Positions 45,717 through 53,182 of a DNA stretch of 64,000 nt are shown piece after piece; position 1 is the first letter of the stretch; every line of letters begins with the position of its first letter. The notes below the pieces were generated by a model. It worked only from the letters and a program-made list of their open reading frames with translations. It was not told the origin of the DNA and ran no database searches. The position numbers were made by a program, and so were the translations under genes. The stretch is from DATBLE01 sp963791425 (GTDB lineage Bacteria; Actinomycetota; Thermoleophilia; Gaiellales; Gaiellaceae): the NCBI GenBank assembly GCA_963791425.1, contig CAWBSE010000004.1:186001-250000 (forward strand), written 5' to 3'.

Positions 45717-46367
45717 AACCTCCGACAGCGACGAGACCCGGGGGCCGGTCCAGCCGATCGTGCCCTCGTGCTCCCACTCGTCGTGGGGCACGCGGATCAG
45801 AACGGCGTTCATGCCGACCTCCGCGGCGCCCTGGAGCTCGCGGTACGCGCCGTCACCGACGAACGTGCAGTTCGCCGGCTCGACGCCGAGCAGCTCCGCC
45901 ATGCGGCGATACAGGCGCGGGTCGGGTTTCATCATCCGCTCGTCTGCCGAGAAGAGGGTGGCGTCGAACACGCCGTCGAACGCCGACTCGGCCCATAGCG
46001 CAGACAGCTCGGAGCTCGCGTTCGAGATCATCCCGAGCGCGAAGCCCCGCTCTCGCAGGGCGGCCATGGTGGAGAGGGCATCGGGCCGGGGGATCAGGAT
46101 CCGCCGCAAGTGCTCGCGCCGGAGCTCGAGCGCCGCGTCCATCCGCTCGGGGTCGGAGATGCCCAGGTCGGCGCACACGGCGGCAAAGCAGTCCGCCATC
46201 GGTCCCGTGTACCGCGCGATGTCGTGTCGCGACCAGGCGCCGCGGAAATCGTGGGGATCGGCGCCCAGCCGTCCGGCCACTTCGGCCAGGAACACCTCGT
46301 ACTCGGCGGGCGAGGAATCGTCGATCAGGGTTCCGAACAGGTCGAAGACGACGGCGTCGCGGGACAT
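45702..46367 (-). CDS. HAD-superfamily hydrolase
   Basis: A 221-residue phosphatase-type HAD protein. Motif I is VVFDLFGTLIDDS (nucleophile Asp), motif II GMISNAS, motif III the Lys in MMKPDPRLYR, and motif IV VGDGAYRELQGA. The helical cap lies between motifs I and II. Substrate unknown; the FDLFGTL form is seen in haloacid dehalogenase-like and phosphoglycolate phosphatase-like enzymes. It converges on rne with a 15-base overlap and is divergent from rplU. Confidence 0.88.
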   Translation of the reverse strand: MSRDAVVFDLFGTLIDDSSPAEYEVFLAEVAGRLGADPHDFRGAWSRHDIARYTGPMADCFAAVCADLGISDPERMDAALELRREHLRRILIPRPDALSTMAALRERGFALGMISNASSELSALWAESAFDGVFDATLFSADERMMKPDPRLYRRMAELLGVEPANCTFVGDGAYRELQGAAEVGMNAVLIRVPHDEWEHEGTIGWTGPRVSSLSEVLALV

Positions 46368-46372
46368 CTGGC

Positions 46373-46378
46373 TAGAAT
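46373..46378 (+). promoter_or_regulatory. Likely -10 element for rplU-rpmA
   Basis: TAGAAT lies 32 bases before the rplU ATG in the short region between the divergent HAD gene and rplU. It would give a short 5' leader. No clear -35 hexamer is seen. Confidence 0.4.
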
Positions 46379-46410
46379 GCACGTCCGGCGCGTCCACCGC
46401 GCCGATTCTT

Positions 46411-46872
46411 ATGACGTACGCAATCGTGAAACTCGGCGGGAAGCAGTACCGCGTCCAGGAGGGCGAGTGGTTCCTTGTGGACCGGCTCGCCGTCGACGAG
46501 AACACGACCTTCCACCCGGAGGTGCTGTTCGTCGGGGGCGACGGCCAGGCCGAGCTCGCGCCGAAGGGCGTCGAGGTGACGGCCAAGGTGCTGGGCCATC
46601 AGCTCGGCGACAAGATCGTCATCGGCAAGCACCGCCAGCGCACCGGCTACCGGCGCAAGAACGGCTTCCGCGCCCGGCTGACGAAGGTCCAGATCGAGTC
46701 GATCGGCAAGAAGACGACGCGCGCGGCCGCTGCTCCGAAGGCCGAGGCGGTCGCCACGGAGGAGAAGCCGAAAGCGGCGCCGAAGCCGAAAGCGGCTGCA
46801 ACGGCGACGAAGACGCCGGCCAAGCCGAAGGCTGCCGCGACGAAGAAGCCCGCGACGGAAAAGGCGGAGTAA
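46411..46872 (+). CDS. rplU: 50S ribosomal protein L21 with Ala/Lys tail
   Basis: A 153-residue protein. The first about 103 residues are ordinary L21 (MTYAIVKLGGKQYRVQEGEW, VLGHQLGDKIVIGKHRQRTG, YRRKNGFRA). The last 50 residues are a low-complexity Ala, Lys, Pro and Thr tail (KAAPKPKAAATATKTPAKPK), absent from standard L21. It binds 23S rRNA in the large subunit. TAATG overlap with rpmA shows coupling. Confidence 0.96.
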   Translation: MTYAIVKLGGKQYRVQEGEWFLVDRLAVDENTTFHPEVLFVGGDGQAELAPKGVEVTAKVLGHQLGDKIVIGKHRQRTGYRRKNGFRARLTKVQIESIGKKTTRAAAAPKAEAVATEEKPKAAPKPKAAATATKTPAKPKAAATKKPATEKAE

Positions 46873-47117
46873 TGGCACATAAGAAGGGACTTGGCTCCTC
46901 GCGCAACGGGCGCGACTCGAAGCCGAAGATGCTCGGCGTGAAGATGTTCGCCGGCCAGGAAGTGAAGGCCGGGATGATCATCGTCCGCCAGCGCGGCACC
47001 CGCTTCAGGCCCGGCCCGGGCACCGGGATCGGCCGCGACGACACGATCTTCGCCAAGCAGAACGGCACGATCGAGTTCCGGACGAGCGGCGAGCGCCGCA
47101 CCGTCTCGGTCGTCTAG
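46872..47117 (+). CDS. rpmA: 50S ribosomal protein L27
   Basis: An 81-residue protein with the standard start (MAHKKGLGSSRNGRDSKPKM) and blocks LGVKMFAGQEV and RQRGTRFRPG. L27 reaches the peptidyl-transferase centre with its N-terminal tail. The N-terminus carries no Firmicutes-type cleaved extension. Start overlaps the rplU stop. Confidence 0.97.
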   Translation: MAHKKGLGSSRNGRDSKPKMLGVKMFAGQEVKAGMIIVRQRGTRFRPGPGTGIGRDDTIFAKQNGTIEFRTSGERRTVSVV

Positions 47118-47139
47118 CCGGAACGCGTAGCGTCCGCGC

Positions 47140-48324
47140 GTGTTCCACGACCGCGCAACGATCAAGGTCAGCGCGGGCCGCGGCGGCGACGGCGGGCTCA
47201 GCTTCCGTCGCGAGAAGTACGTGCCCAAGGGCGGCCCCGACGGCGGCGACGGCGGTCGCGGCGGTGACATGGTCCTCGTCGCCGACCCGGATCTCCGCGA
47301 TCTGTCGTCCCTGCGCTCGAAGCGGCTCTTCAAGGCGGGCCACGGCGGGCCGGGGCGGGGGAGCGGCAAACACGGCGCCGACGGGCCCGACGTCGAACTG
47401 CACCTGCCGGTAGGCACGCAGATCTTCGAGGACGACCAGCTCGCGGCCGACCTCGTCGCTCCCGGCGCGCGCGTCGTGGTTGCGCGCGGCGGCAACGGAG
47501 GCCGCGGCAACCGCCACTTCGCCACGCCCAGCCGCCAGGCGCCGCGATTCGCCGAGACCGGGCTACCGGGCGACGAAGCCGAGCTCGAGCTCCGGCTGAA
47601 GCTCGTCGCCGATGCGGCGCTCGCGGGCCTGCCAAATGCCGGGAAGTCGTCGCTCCTGCGGCGGATCTCGAATGCCAAGCCGAAGGTCGCCGACTACCCC
47701 TTCACGACGCTCCAGCCGGTGCTCGGCACCGTCGAGGCGCCCGACGGCCGGCAGCTGACCGTCGCCGACGTCCCCGGACTGATCGAGGGCGCCAGCCAGG
47801 GGCTCGGGCTCGGCCACGAGTTCCTCGCGCACCTCGAGCGGGCGCAGCTCCTCGTCCACGTGATCGACGCCGCCGCCGGTGACACGGCCGAACAGTTCCG
47901 CCAGATCGACCACGAACTCGCCGAGTACGGGGCAGGCCTCGACGAGCGCCGGCAGGCGGTCGTGCTCAACAAGACCGACCTGCTCACCGACCCGCCCGTT
48001 CTGGGCGTCGAGGACGAGCGGATCGTCGGCGTCTTCCCCGTGTCCGCCGCGACCGGGGCCGGCATCGAGGAGCTCAAGCGGAAGCTGTTCGAGCTCTGCC
48101 CGGCGGAGGCGCCCCCGCCGGTCGACCCCGAAGGCCTGGCGGAGTTCCTGGTGTACCGGCCCCAGCCGCGGGCTCCCGTCTTCCGGATCCTCCGCACCGA
48201 CGTCGGCTACCGCGTCGTCGGGCAGCCACCGTCGAACGAGGAGCTCGAGGCCGCTCTGAAGGCGGTGGGCGCCCGCAAGGGCGCGGAGGTGGAGGTCGGT
48301 GACGAGGTACTGGTGATCGAGTGA
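47140..48324 (+). CDS. obgE: GTPase Obg (CgtA)
   Basis: A 394-residue ribosome-assembly and stress-response GTPase. It has a Gly-rich Obg domain (VSAGRGGDGGLSFRREKYV, GGPDGGDGGRGGD), a G domain (GLPNAGKSSLLRRISNAKPK as P-loop, FTTLQPVLG switch, DVPGLIEGA as G3, NKTDLL as G4), and a C-terminal OCT domain (EFLVYRPQPRAPVFRI). GTG start with TAGCGT 6 bases upstream. The rplU-rpmA-obgE order is the usual bacterial one. Confidence 0.96.
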   Translation: MFHDRATIKVSAGRGGDGGLSFRREKYVPKGGPDGGDGGRGGDMVLVADPDLRDLSSLRSKRLFKAGHGGPGRGSGKHGADGPDVELHLPVGTQIFEDDQLAADLVAPGARVVVARGGNGGRGNRHFATPSRQAPRFAETGLPGDEAELELRLKLVADAALAGLPNAGKSSLLRRISNAKPKVADYPFTTLQPVLGTVEAPDGRQLTVADVPGLIEGASQGLGLGHEFLAHLERAQLLVHVIDAAAGDTAEQFRQIDHELAEYGAGLDERRQAVVLNKTDLLTDPPVLGVEDERIVGVFPVSAATGAGIEELKRKLFELCPAEAPPPVDPEGLAEFLVYRPQPRAPVFRILRTDVGYRVVGQPPSNEELEAALKAVGARKGAEVEVGDEVLVIE

Positions 48325-48857
48325 TCGGCCTGCTCGGCGGAGCGTTCGATCCGCCGCACAAGGGGCATGTCGCGCTGGCGGACGCGGCCGAGCGGGCGCT
48401 CGGCCTGCGCGAGATCGTCGTCGTGGTCGTCGCGGAACCGGGGCACAAGACGACACACGCCCCGGCGGAGGCACGGCTCGCGATGACCCGCGCCGCGTTT
48501 CCCTTCCGGAAGGTCGTGCTCGACCATCACGCGCGCACGGTGGACATGCTCCGTGAAGGCTCGTGGGACGACGCGGTGCTCCTGATCGGCGCCGACGAGT
48601 TCCTGGACTTCGGGAACTGGAAGGAGCCGGAGACCGTGCTCGAGCTGGCCCGGCTGGGCGTCGCCACGCGCCCCGGGTACGCGGTGGCGAAGGCCGATCC
48701 GGACGACCGCGTCCTGTTCTTCGAGGTCACGCCCGTGCCCGTCTCGTCCCGGGAGATCCGCGAGCTGATCGCGGGCGGCGAGCCGATCGACGGCCTCGTC
48801 CCGCCCGCCGTCGCGGCCACGATCGAGGACGACGGGCTGTATCGGCGGCTAGACTGA
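48321..48857 (+). CDS. nadD: Nicotinate-nucleotide adenylyltransferase
   Basis: A 178-residue nucleotidyltransferase making nicotinic acid adenine dinucleotide in NAD synthesis. The phosphate-binding motif is GGAFDPPHKGHVALA, with the HxGH-like PPHKGH; the ISSRxxR-type motif is VPVSSREIRELI. It lacks any fused HD domain. GTG overlaps the obgE stop (GTGA), continuing the operon. Confidence 0.93.
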   Translation: MIGLLGGAFDPPHKGHVALADAAERALGLREIVVVVVAEPGHKTTHAPAEARLAMTRAAFPFRKVVLDHHARTVDMLREGSWDDAVLLIGADEFLDFGNWKEPETVLELARLGVATRPGYAVAKADPDDRVLFFEVTPVPVSSREIRELIAGGEPIDGLVPPAVAATIEDDGLYRRLD

Positions 48858-48881
48858 CCCTGTTCCCGACCGGAGACCTGA

Positions 48882-49235
48882 CTGACACCACTCGAACAAG
48901 CACGTCGCATCGCCGGGCTCGCCCAGGAAAAGCTGGCCGGGGACGTCGTCATCCTGGACATGACGCCGGTGTGCACGTACACCGACTACTTCGTGATCTG
49001 CACGGGCCAGAACCCGCGGCACACCAAGTCGATCTACGACGAGGTCTACCGGACGCTGAAGGCTGATTCGCGCACGCTCCCGGCCTCCGCCGACACGGGT
49101 GAGACGAGCTGGATCGTCGCCGACTACCTCGACGTGGTGCTCCACGTCTTCACCCCGGAGGCGCGGGCGTTCTATGCGCTCGAGGAGCTGTGGGGCGACG
49201 TGCCGTCGGTCTCGGTCGAGGCCGTTTCCGCCTAG
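48882..49235 (+). CDS. rsfS: Ribosomal silencing factor RsfS, apparent CTG start
   Basis: A 117-residue protein that blocks joining of ribosomal subunits by binding L14. Conserved blocks are ILDMTPVCTYTDYFVICTG, ETSWIVADYLDVVLHVFTPEA and FYALEELWGD. The family N-terminal helix (PLEQARRIAGLAQEKLAG) is encoded upstream of the first ATG (48960), but the only start codon available after the preceding in-frame stop is CTG at 48882, with GGAG 7 bases upstream. Starting at the ATG would remove that helix. It follows nadD, as in most bacteria. Confidence 0.88.
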   Translation: MTPLEQARRIAGLAQEKLAGDVVILDMTPVCTYTDYFVICTGQNPRHTKSIYDEVYRTLKADSRTLPASADTGETSWIVADYLDVVLHVFTPEARAFYALEELWGDVPSVSVEAVSA

Positions 49236-49284
49236 ACACGGGTTGCATCACCCGTCCGCTGCAGCGCTACACTGACCGGGTCCC

Positions 49285-49357
49285 GGGGCCGTAGCTCAGC
49301 TGGGAGAGCGTTTGGCTGGCAGCCAAAAGGTCAGGGGTTCGATCCCCCTCGGCTCCA
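49285..49357 (+). tRNA. tRNA-Ala (anticodon GGC)
   Basis: Acceptor GGGGCCG/CGGCTCC (one G-T pair), anticodon stem TTTGG/CCAAA with loop CTGGCAG, T-arm GGGGTTCGATCCCC, discriminator A. CCA is not encoded. Confidence 0.95.
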
Positions 49358-49360
49358 CTG

Positions 49361-49386
49361 AAAAGCCGCCTTCTCGGCGGCTTTTT
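49361..49386 (+). terminator. Intrinsic terminator after tRNA-Ala
   Basis: AAAAGCCGCC/GGCGGCTTTT (10 pairs, loop TTCTC) followed by further T residues. It is the clearest rho-independent terminator in the window and closes the run that ends in tRNA-Ala; it may also serve the convergent DUF192 gene. Confidence 0.9.
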
Positions 49387-49390
49387 CCGT

Positions 49391-49729
49391 CTAGCCCGCG
49401 CTGAGCACGTCGCCCGGCCTCAGGTGCGCCCGCGCGGCCGCACCCGCCGGCAGCTGGAGCACCGCCGCCTTCGCACCGCGCATTCCGGCGACCTTCCACG
49501 GCTCGAGCGCCTCGACCACACGCAGCACGCGCAGCTCCGCGTCGAGGAACACGACGTCGATCGGGAAGCGGATGAACCACGTGTGCGCAGAGCCGGACGG
49601 CTGGAGCAGCAGCCCCTCCTCGCTCGAGAGCGCGCGCCTGCCCCGCAGGCCCATCATTCGCCGGATCGGCGACCGCGCGACGGTACAGCGTACGCAGATG
49701 CGCTCGCCGGCGCGTGAAAGCTCCGTCAT
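49391..49729 (-). CDS. DUF192 family protein
   Basis: A 112-residue single-domain DUF192 protein: VARSPIRRMMGLRGR, EGLLLQPSGSAHTWFIRFPIDVV with the typical MxF/WFIRFPID block, and LQLPAGAAA near the end. ATG at 49729 is preferred to an upstream in-frame start because family members begin close to this point. No signal peptide is present. Function of the family is unknown. It converges on tRNA-Ala. Confidence 0.85.
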   Translation of the reverse strand: MTELSRAGERICVRCTVARSPIRRMMGLRGRRALSSEEGLLLQPSGSAHTWFIRFPIDVVFLDAELRVLRVVEALEPWKVAGMRGAKAAVLQLPAGAAARAHLRPGDVLSAG

Positions 49730-49884
49730 GTGATTCCTGGCTTGCGGCATGGTTGACCCCGAGCGAAGACTCGACTGTCGCACAGGCCCGTCGCCGCCGC
49801 CTCCCTCGATCGGAGGAACATGCTGCAGATCCTGCCGATCGAGGGATCGCAGCGCCGGCAGCCGGGTCGCGTACGCTCATCGGC

Positions 49885-50541
49885 GTGGGAGAGCGGTCAC
49901 GGACCGAGCGGACGCGCGTCCGGCGCGAGCCCCAGCGTGGGGCGTACGACCGGGCGACGATCGACGCGATTCTCGACGAGGCGCTCGTCTGCCACCTCGG
50001 CTTCGTCCACGACGGCCAGCCGTACGTGATCCCGACGCTGTTCGCCCGGCTCGGCGACGAGCTGTTCGTGCACGGGTCGTCGGCAAGTCGGATGCTGCGC
50101 ACGCTCGACGGCGGCGTCGACGCCTGCCTGACCGTCACGCACGTCGACGGGATCGTCCTCGCGCGGTCGATCTTCAACCACTCGATCAACTACCGCTCTG
50201 TGGTCGTGCTCGGGCGCGCGTCCGCCGTCGTGGACGTGGGGGAGAAGGAGCGCGCGCTGGAGGCGTTCAGCGAGCGGCTCCTGCCCGGCCGGTGGGCGGA
50301 TGTCCGCCCGCCGACGGCGACCGAGCTGAAGGCGACCTCGGTCCTGCGCATGCCGCTCGACGAGGCGTCGGCGAAGGTGCGCAGCGGGCCGCCGAAGGAC
50401 GACGAGGCCGACTACGACTGGCCGGTCTGGGCGGGCGTGATCCCGCTCGCGCTCACGGCCGGCGAGGCGGAAGCTGACCCCCGGCTCGCGGCCGGGTTCG
50501 AGGCGCCGGTCTGGTCGCCGCCGTCCTCCCGTAGAGCCTGA
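49885..50541 (+). CDS. Pyridoxamine 5'-phosphate oxidase family (NimA-like) flavin-binding protein
   Basis: A 218-residue split-barrel protein from GTG 49885. Blocks: RGAYDRATIDAILDEALVCHL, PYVIPTLFARLGDELFVHGS, LARSIFNHSINYRSVVVLGRA and a C-terminal DWPVWAGVIPLAL. This matches the nitroimidazole-resistance/flavin-nucleotide-binding branch of the PNPOx-like family rather than true PNPOx. It likely reduces or binds an aromatic or flavin compound. It lies directly upstream of the modified-peptide operon, though no link is shown. Confidence 0.85.
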   Translation: MGERSRTERTRVRREPQRGAYDRATIDAILDEALVCHLGFVHDGQPYVIPTLFARLGDELFVHGSSASRMLRTLDGGVDACLTVTHVDGIVLARSIFNHSINYRSVVVLGRASAVVDVGEKERALEAFSERLLPGRWADVRPPTATELKATSVLRMPLDEASAKVRSGPPKDDEADYDWPVWAGVIPLALTAGEAEADPRLAAGFEAPVWSPPSSRRA

Positions 50542-50665
50542 CCGGCCGCGTCCGCTCTGGCCTGGGCCGGAACCGCCAATAGTCGCCGCGGCCGCCGCGC
50601 GCTATGAACCGCGGGTGTTGCGGTTTCGTCACAAAGCGGACACAGACACGTTGCAGCTTCCTCGC

Positions 50666-50687
50666 TAGCGTTGCCCTCGATGGCAAC
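50666..50687 (+). promoter_or_regulatory. Promoter and inverted repeat before the modified-peptide operon
   Basis: TAGCGT (50666-50671) is a likely -10 element. It runs into a perfect inverted repeat GTTGCC-CTCGAT-GGCAAC (50670-50687) that would straddle the transcription start. The precursor gene begins 27 bases later with AGGAGG at 50701-50706. The layout is that of an operator or a leader hairpin; no regulator gene is adjacent. Confidence 0.5.
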
Positions 50688-50713
50688 ACTTCGACCCGCG
50701 AGGAGGGAACGCC

Positions 50714-50878
50714 GTGTTCACCAACACCATGTTCACCGAGCTCAGTGACGACCTGCTCGACCTGTCCGTCCACGAGAAGGGCTACCGCAACGCGCTGTAC
50801 GCGCAGACCCAGCCCCCCGGCTGCTCGTGCAGCGGTTCGTCGTCCAGCCTGACCTGCACCAAGCTCTGCTGGAACTAG
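50714..50878 (+). CDS. TOMM (thiazole/oxazole-modified) precursor peptide
   Basis: A 54-residue peptide whose gene is short and easily missed. GTG start with AGGAGG 7 bases upstream. The leader (residues 1-36) is acidic and helical in its first half (FTELSDDLLDLSVHEKGYR) and ends in QTQPPG. The core (37-54) is CSCSGSSSSLTCTKLCWN, with 4 Cys, 5 Ser and 2 Thr of 18 residues, exactly the residues that YcaO enzymes turn into azolines. The stop lies 5 bases before the leader-binding protein. The maturation site after PPG, just before Cys37, is inferred. Confidence 0.85.
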   Translation: MFTNTMFTELSDDLLDLSVHEKGYRNALYAQTQPPGCSCSGSSSSLTCTKLCWN

Positions 50879-50883
50879 GCGAC

Positions 50884-51849
50884 GTGACCCCGGCGCTCCA
50901 GCACCCGTATCTCCCGCCCTGGTACCGGCTCGCGCGAGCGCCGGGGAAGATCGTGCTCGAACATGGGCAGCGGATCGTCTGCCTGGAAGGCGCCGCCGCC
51001 GACCGGCTCCTGCCCGCGATGCTCCCGTTGCTCGACGGGACACGGACGGTCGACGAGATCGTCCGCATGCTCGGCGAGCCGGCACGGCCGGCGGTCGAGA
51101 ACGTGATCGTCGAACTCGACGGCCGCGGCGTGCTGATCGACGGCCCTCCAATCGAAGCCGACGAGCCACGACCCGTCGCCGAGACCGCCCAGTTCCTCGC
51201 CGCGCTACGCCCGGGAGGCCCATCACTTGCCGGGACGGTCGCGGCTCTGCGCGGCTGCTCGGTCGGCATCGCGGGCGACGGTGCTTCCGGAGCCGAGGCG
51301 GCCCGAACGCTCCGGTCGGTGGGGGTCGACGTTCGGCGCATCGAGGGGCCGGCCGTGGGTGTCGACCTCACCATCTGCGCACCGTCCCCGGTGGAGCTAC
51401 CAGGGCTGCGTCCATGGAACGACCAGGCTCTCTCTGCCGCCGCAACCTGGCTCCAGCTGTTGCCCTTCGACGGGCTCTACGCGGCGATCGGGCCGCTGTA
51501 TCTCCCGGGCGACACCTGCTGCTACGAATGCTTCCGCCTGCGCCGCGCGGCGAACATCGACGCGGTCGAGGAGTTGCCGCTGCTCGAGGCGACGCCCGCT
51601 CGATATCCGTCCTCGCCGTCGGTCGACACGATCGCGGGCGCGATTGCCGCCCAGTTGGCGATGGGGTGGCTCGTCCATGGAGACCACTACGCGCCGGCGG
51701 CGTTCTACGCGCTCCAGCTGATGCCGACCGTGTCTCTGACCCTGCACCACGTCCACCGCGTCCCCCGGTGCCATGCGTGCTCCGGGCTGGCAGACGTCTC
51801 TCCGCCGCTGGGCTGGTACAAGGAGGCCGCGCTTGCCCCCGGTGTGTGA
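50884..51849 (+). CDS. TOMM precursor leader-binding protein (E1-like)
   Basis: A 321-residue protein with the layout of ThiF/E1-like partners of YcaO enzymes. The N-terminal region contains a winged-helix-like leader-recognition segment (MLPLLDGTRTVDEIVRMLG, VENVIVELDGRGVLID). A degenerate Rossmann part follows, and CYECFRLRR with RCHACSGL gives the two CxxC zinc pairs. It would bind the leader of the 54-residue precursor and present the core to YcaO. The GTG at 50884 is chosen because it lies just after the precursor stop; earlier in-frame starts would overlap the core. Confidence 0.88.
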   Translation: MTPALQHPYLPPWYRLARAPGKIVLEHGQRIVCLEGAAADRLLPAMLPLLDGTRTVDEIVRMLGEPARPAVENVIVELDGRGVLIDGPPIEADEPRPVAETAQFLAALRPGGPSLAGTVAALRGCSVGIAGDGASGAEAARTLRSVGVDVRRIEGPAVGVDLTICAPSPVELPGLRPWNDQALSAAATWLQLLPFDGLYAAIGPLYLPGDTCCYECFRLRRAANIDAVEELPLLEATPARYPSSPSVDTIAGAIAAQLAMGWLVHGDHYAPAAFYALQLMPTVSLTLHHVHRVPRCHACSGLADVSPPLGWYKEAALAPGV

Positions 51850-53182
51850 CCTCCGTCCGGTCGAGCCGACGCCGCTCGAGGTCGCACTCCCTCGCCTCCG
51901 GTCATTCGTCTCGCCGTACACGGGTGTGATCCGGAGCCTCGGCGAGACGCTCGCGGCCCCTGACGAGCACCGGCTGATCAGCATCGGCTGCCAGCTCGCC
52001 GATGCCGAGCCGACGATCGGCGAGCAGCTGGACTGGTTCACGGGCAGCGAGCACTGGCGGCGCGAACAGGCGGAGGCGGCGGCGATCGGCGAGGCGCTGG
52101 AGCGCTACGCCGGCTCGTATGTGCCGGCCGATCGGATCGTCGTCGCTGCCGCGCGCGATCTCGGAGACAGGGTGGTCGATCCCGGCCGGTTCGCGCTCTT
52201 CTCCGAACAGCAGTACGCGGCAGACGGCTTCCGATTCAGGCCGTTCACCGCGGAGACCGCCGTCGGGTGGGTCGAGGGCTTCTCGTTGCCTGACGGGGAG
52301 CCGGCGTTGTTGCCGGCCCAGCTCGTCTACATGCCGTGGCGCCGCCGGGCGGGGCGCGAGGTGCAGATCGGGCACGCGACGAGCAGCGGTCTCGCGTGCG
52401 GCCCGACTCTCGAGGAAGCGATCCTCACCGGCCTCTTCGAGCTGGTCGAGCGTGACGCCTTCATGCTCGTCTGGAACAACCGCCTGTCGCTCCCGCTGCT
52501 CGACTGGAGCGCAGACCGGGAGCTGAGCCGCCTCGATCGCCGGTACTTCGCCTGCGCAGGCCTCCGCTACTCGGCCGTCGACCTCGGCGCGTTCTTCGGG
52601 ATCCCCACCGTGCTCGGCGTGGTGCATGGGCCGGCGGGCAGGCTCGGGGCGCTTGGTGTCGGGGCGGCCAGCGCAGCCACGGTCGGCGTTGCCTGGCGAA
52701 AGGCGCTGGCAGAGGCCTTCTCGGTCCAGCGGTGGGTACGGGACATGGCGTTCGAGGAGCCCGGCCGGCTCGGTCAGCCTGCCGACGCGATCGCGACGTT
52801 CGACGCCCACACACTCCACTACGCGGATGAGGAGCGCGCCTCCCGCGCCGCCTTCCTCGACGAGTCCGATCGCCGACGGCCGACCGACGAGGTCGCGCCG
52901 CTCGAGGGCGCGAACGTGCTCGAGCTGATCCAGGATGTGGCTGCCCGGCTCGAATCCAGAGGTGTTTCGGCATACGCCGCCGACGTGACCAGCCCGGACG
53001 TCCTCGAGGGTGGGCTCCGCGTCGTGCACGTCGTCGCGCCCGAGCTGTGCGCGCTCGACGTCGTCGAAGGTGCACGCTTTCTCGGCGGCCGCCGGATGTA
53101 CGAGGCGGCGTTCGATGCCGGTCTGGTCCCACGTCCGCTCGAGCCTTCCGATCTCAACCCCGACCCGCATCCGTTCCCGTGA
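51833..53182 (+). CDS. YcaO-type cyclodehydratase
   Basis: A 449-residue YcaO enzyme that phosphorylates the amide backbone with ATP and closes Cys, Ser or Thr side chains into azoline rings. ATP-binding motifs are EAAAIGEALERYAGS and TGLFELVERDAFML; further blocks are ATSSGLACGPTLEEAI and WRKALAEAFSVQRW. The C-terminus is PHPFP, the Pro-rich end required for azoline formation in this enzyme class. TTG start with AAGGAGG 6 bases upstream, overlapping the end of the E1-like gene by 17 bases. Its stop overlaps the next start. Confidence 0.95.
   Translation: MPPVCDLRPVEPTPLEVALPRLRSFVSPYTGVIRSLGETLAAPDEHRLISIGCQLADAEPTIGEQLDWFTGSEHWRREQAEAAAIGEALERYAGSYVPADRIVVAAARDLGDRVVDPGRFALFSEQQYAADGFRFRPFTAETAVGWVEGFSLPDGEPALLPAQLVYMPWRRRAGREVQIGHATSSGLACGPTLEEAILTGLFELVERDAFMLVWNNRLSLPLLDWSADRELSRLDRRYFACAGLRYSAVDLGAFFGIPTVLGVVHGPAGRLGALGVGAASAATVGVAWRKALAEAFSVQRWVRDMAFEEPGRLGQPADAIATFDAHTLHYADEERASRAAFLDESDRRRPTDEVAPLEGANVLELIQDVAARLESRGVSAYAADVTSPDVLEGGLRVVHVVAPELCALDVVEGARFLGGRRMYEAAFDAGLVPRPLEPSDLNPDPHPFP

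Noticed and set aside
50604..50852. An 82-codon Cys/Ser/Thr-rich frame upstream of the E1-like gene
   Set aside because: It overlaps the true precursor in another frame, has no ribosome-binding site, and its Ser/Thr richness comes from reading the GC-rich leader in the wrong frame.
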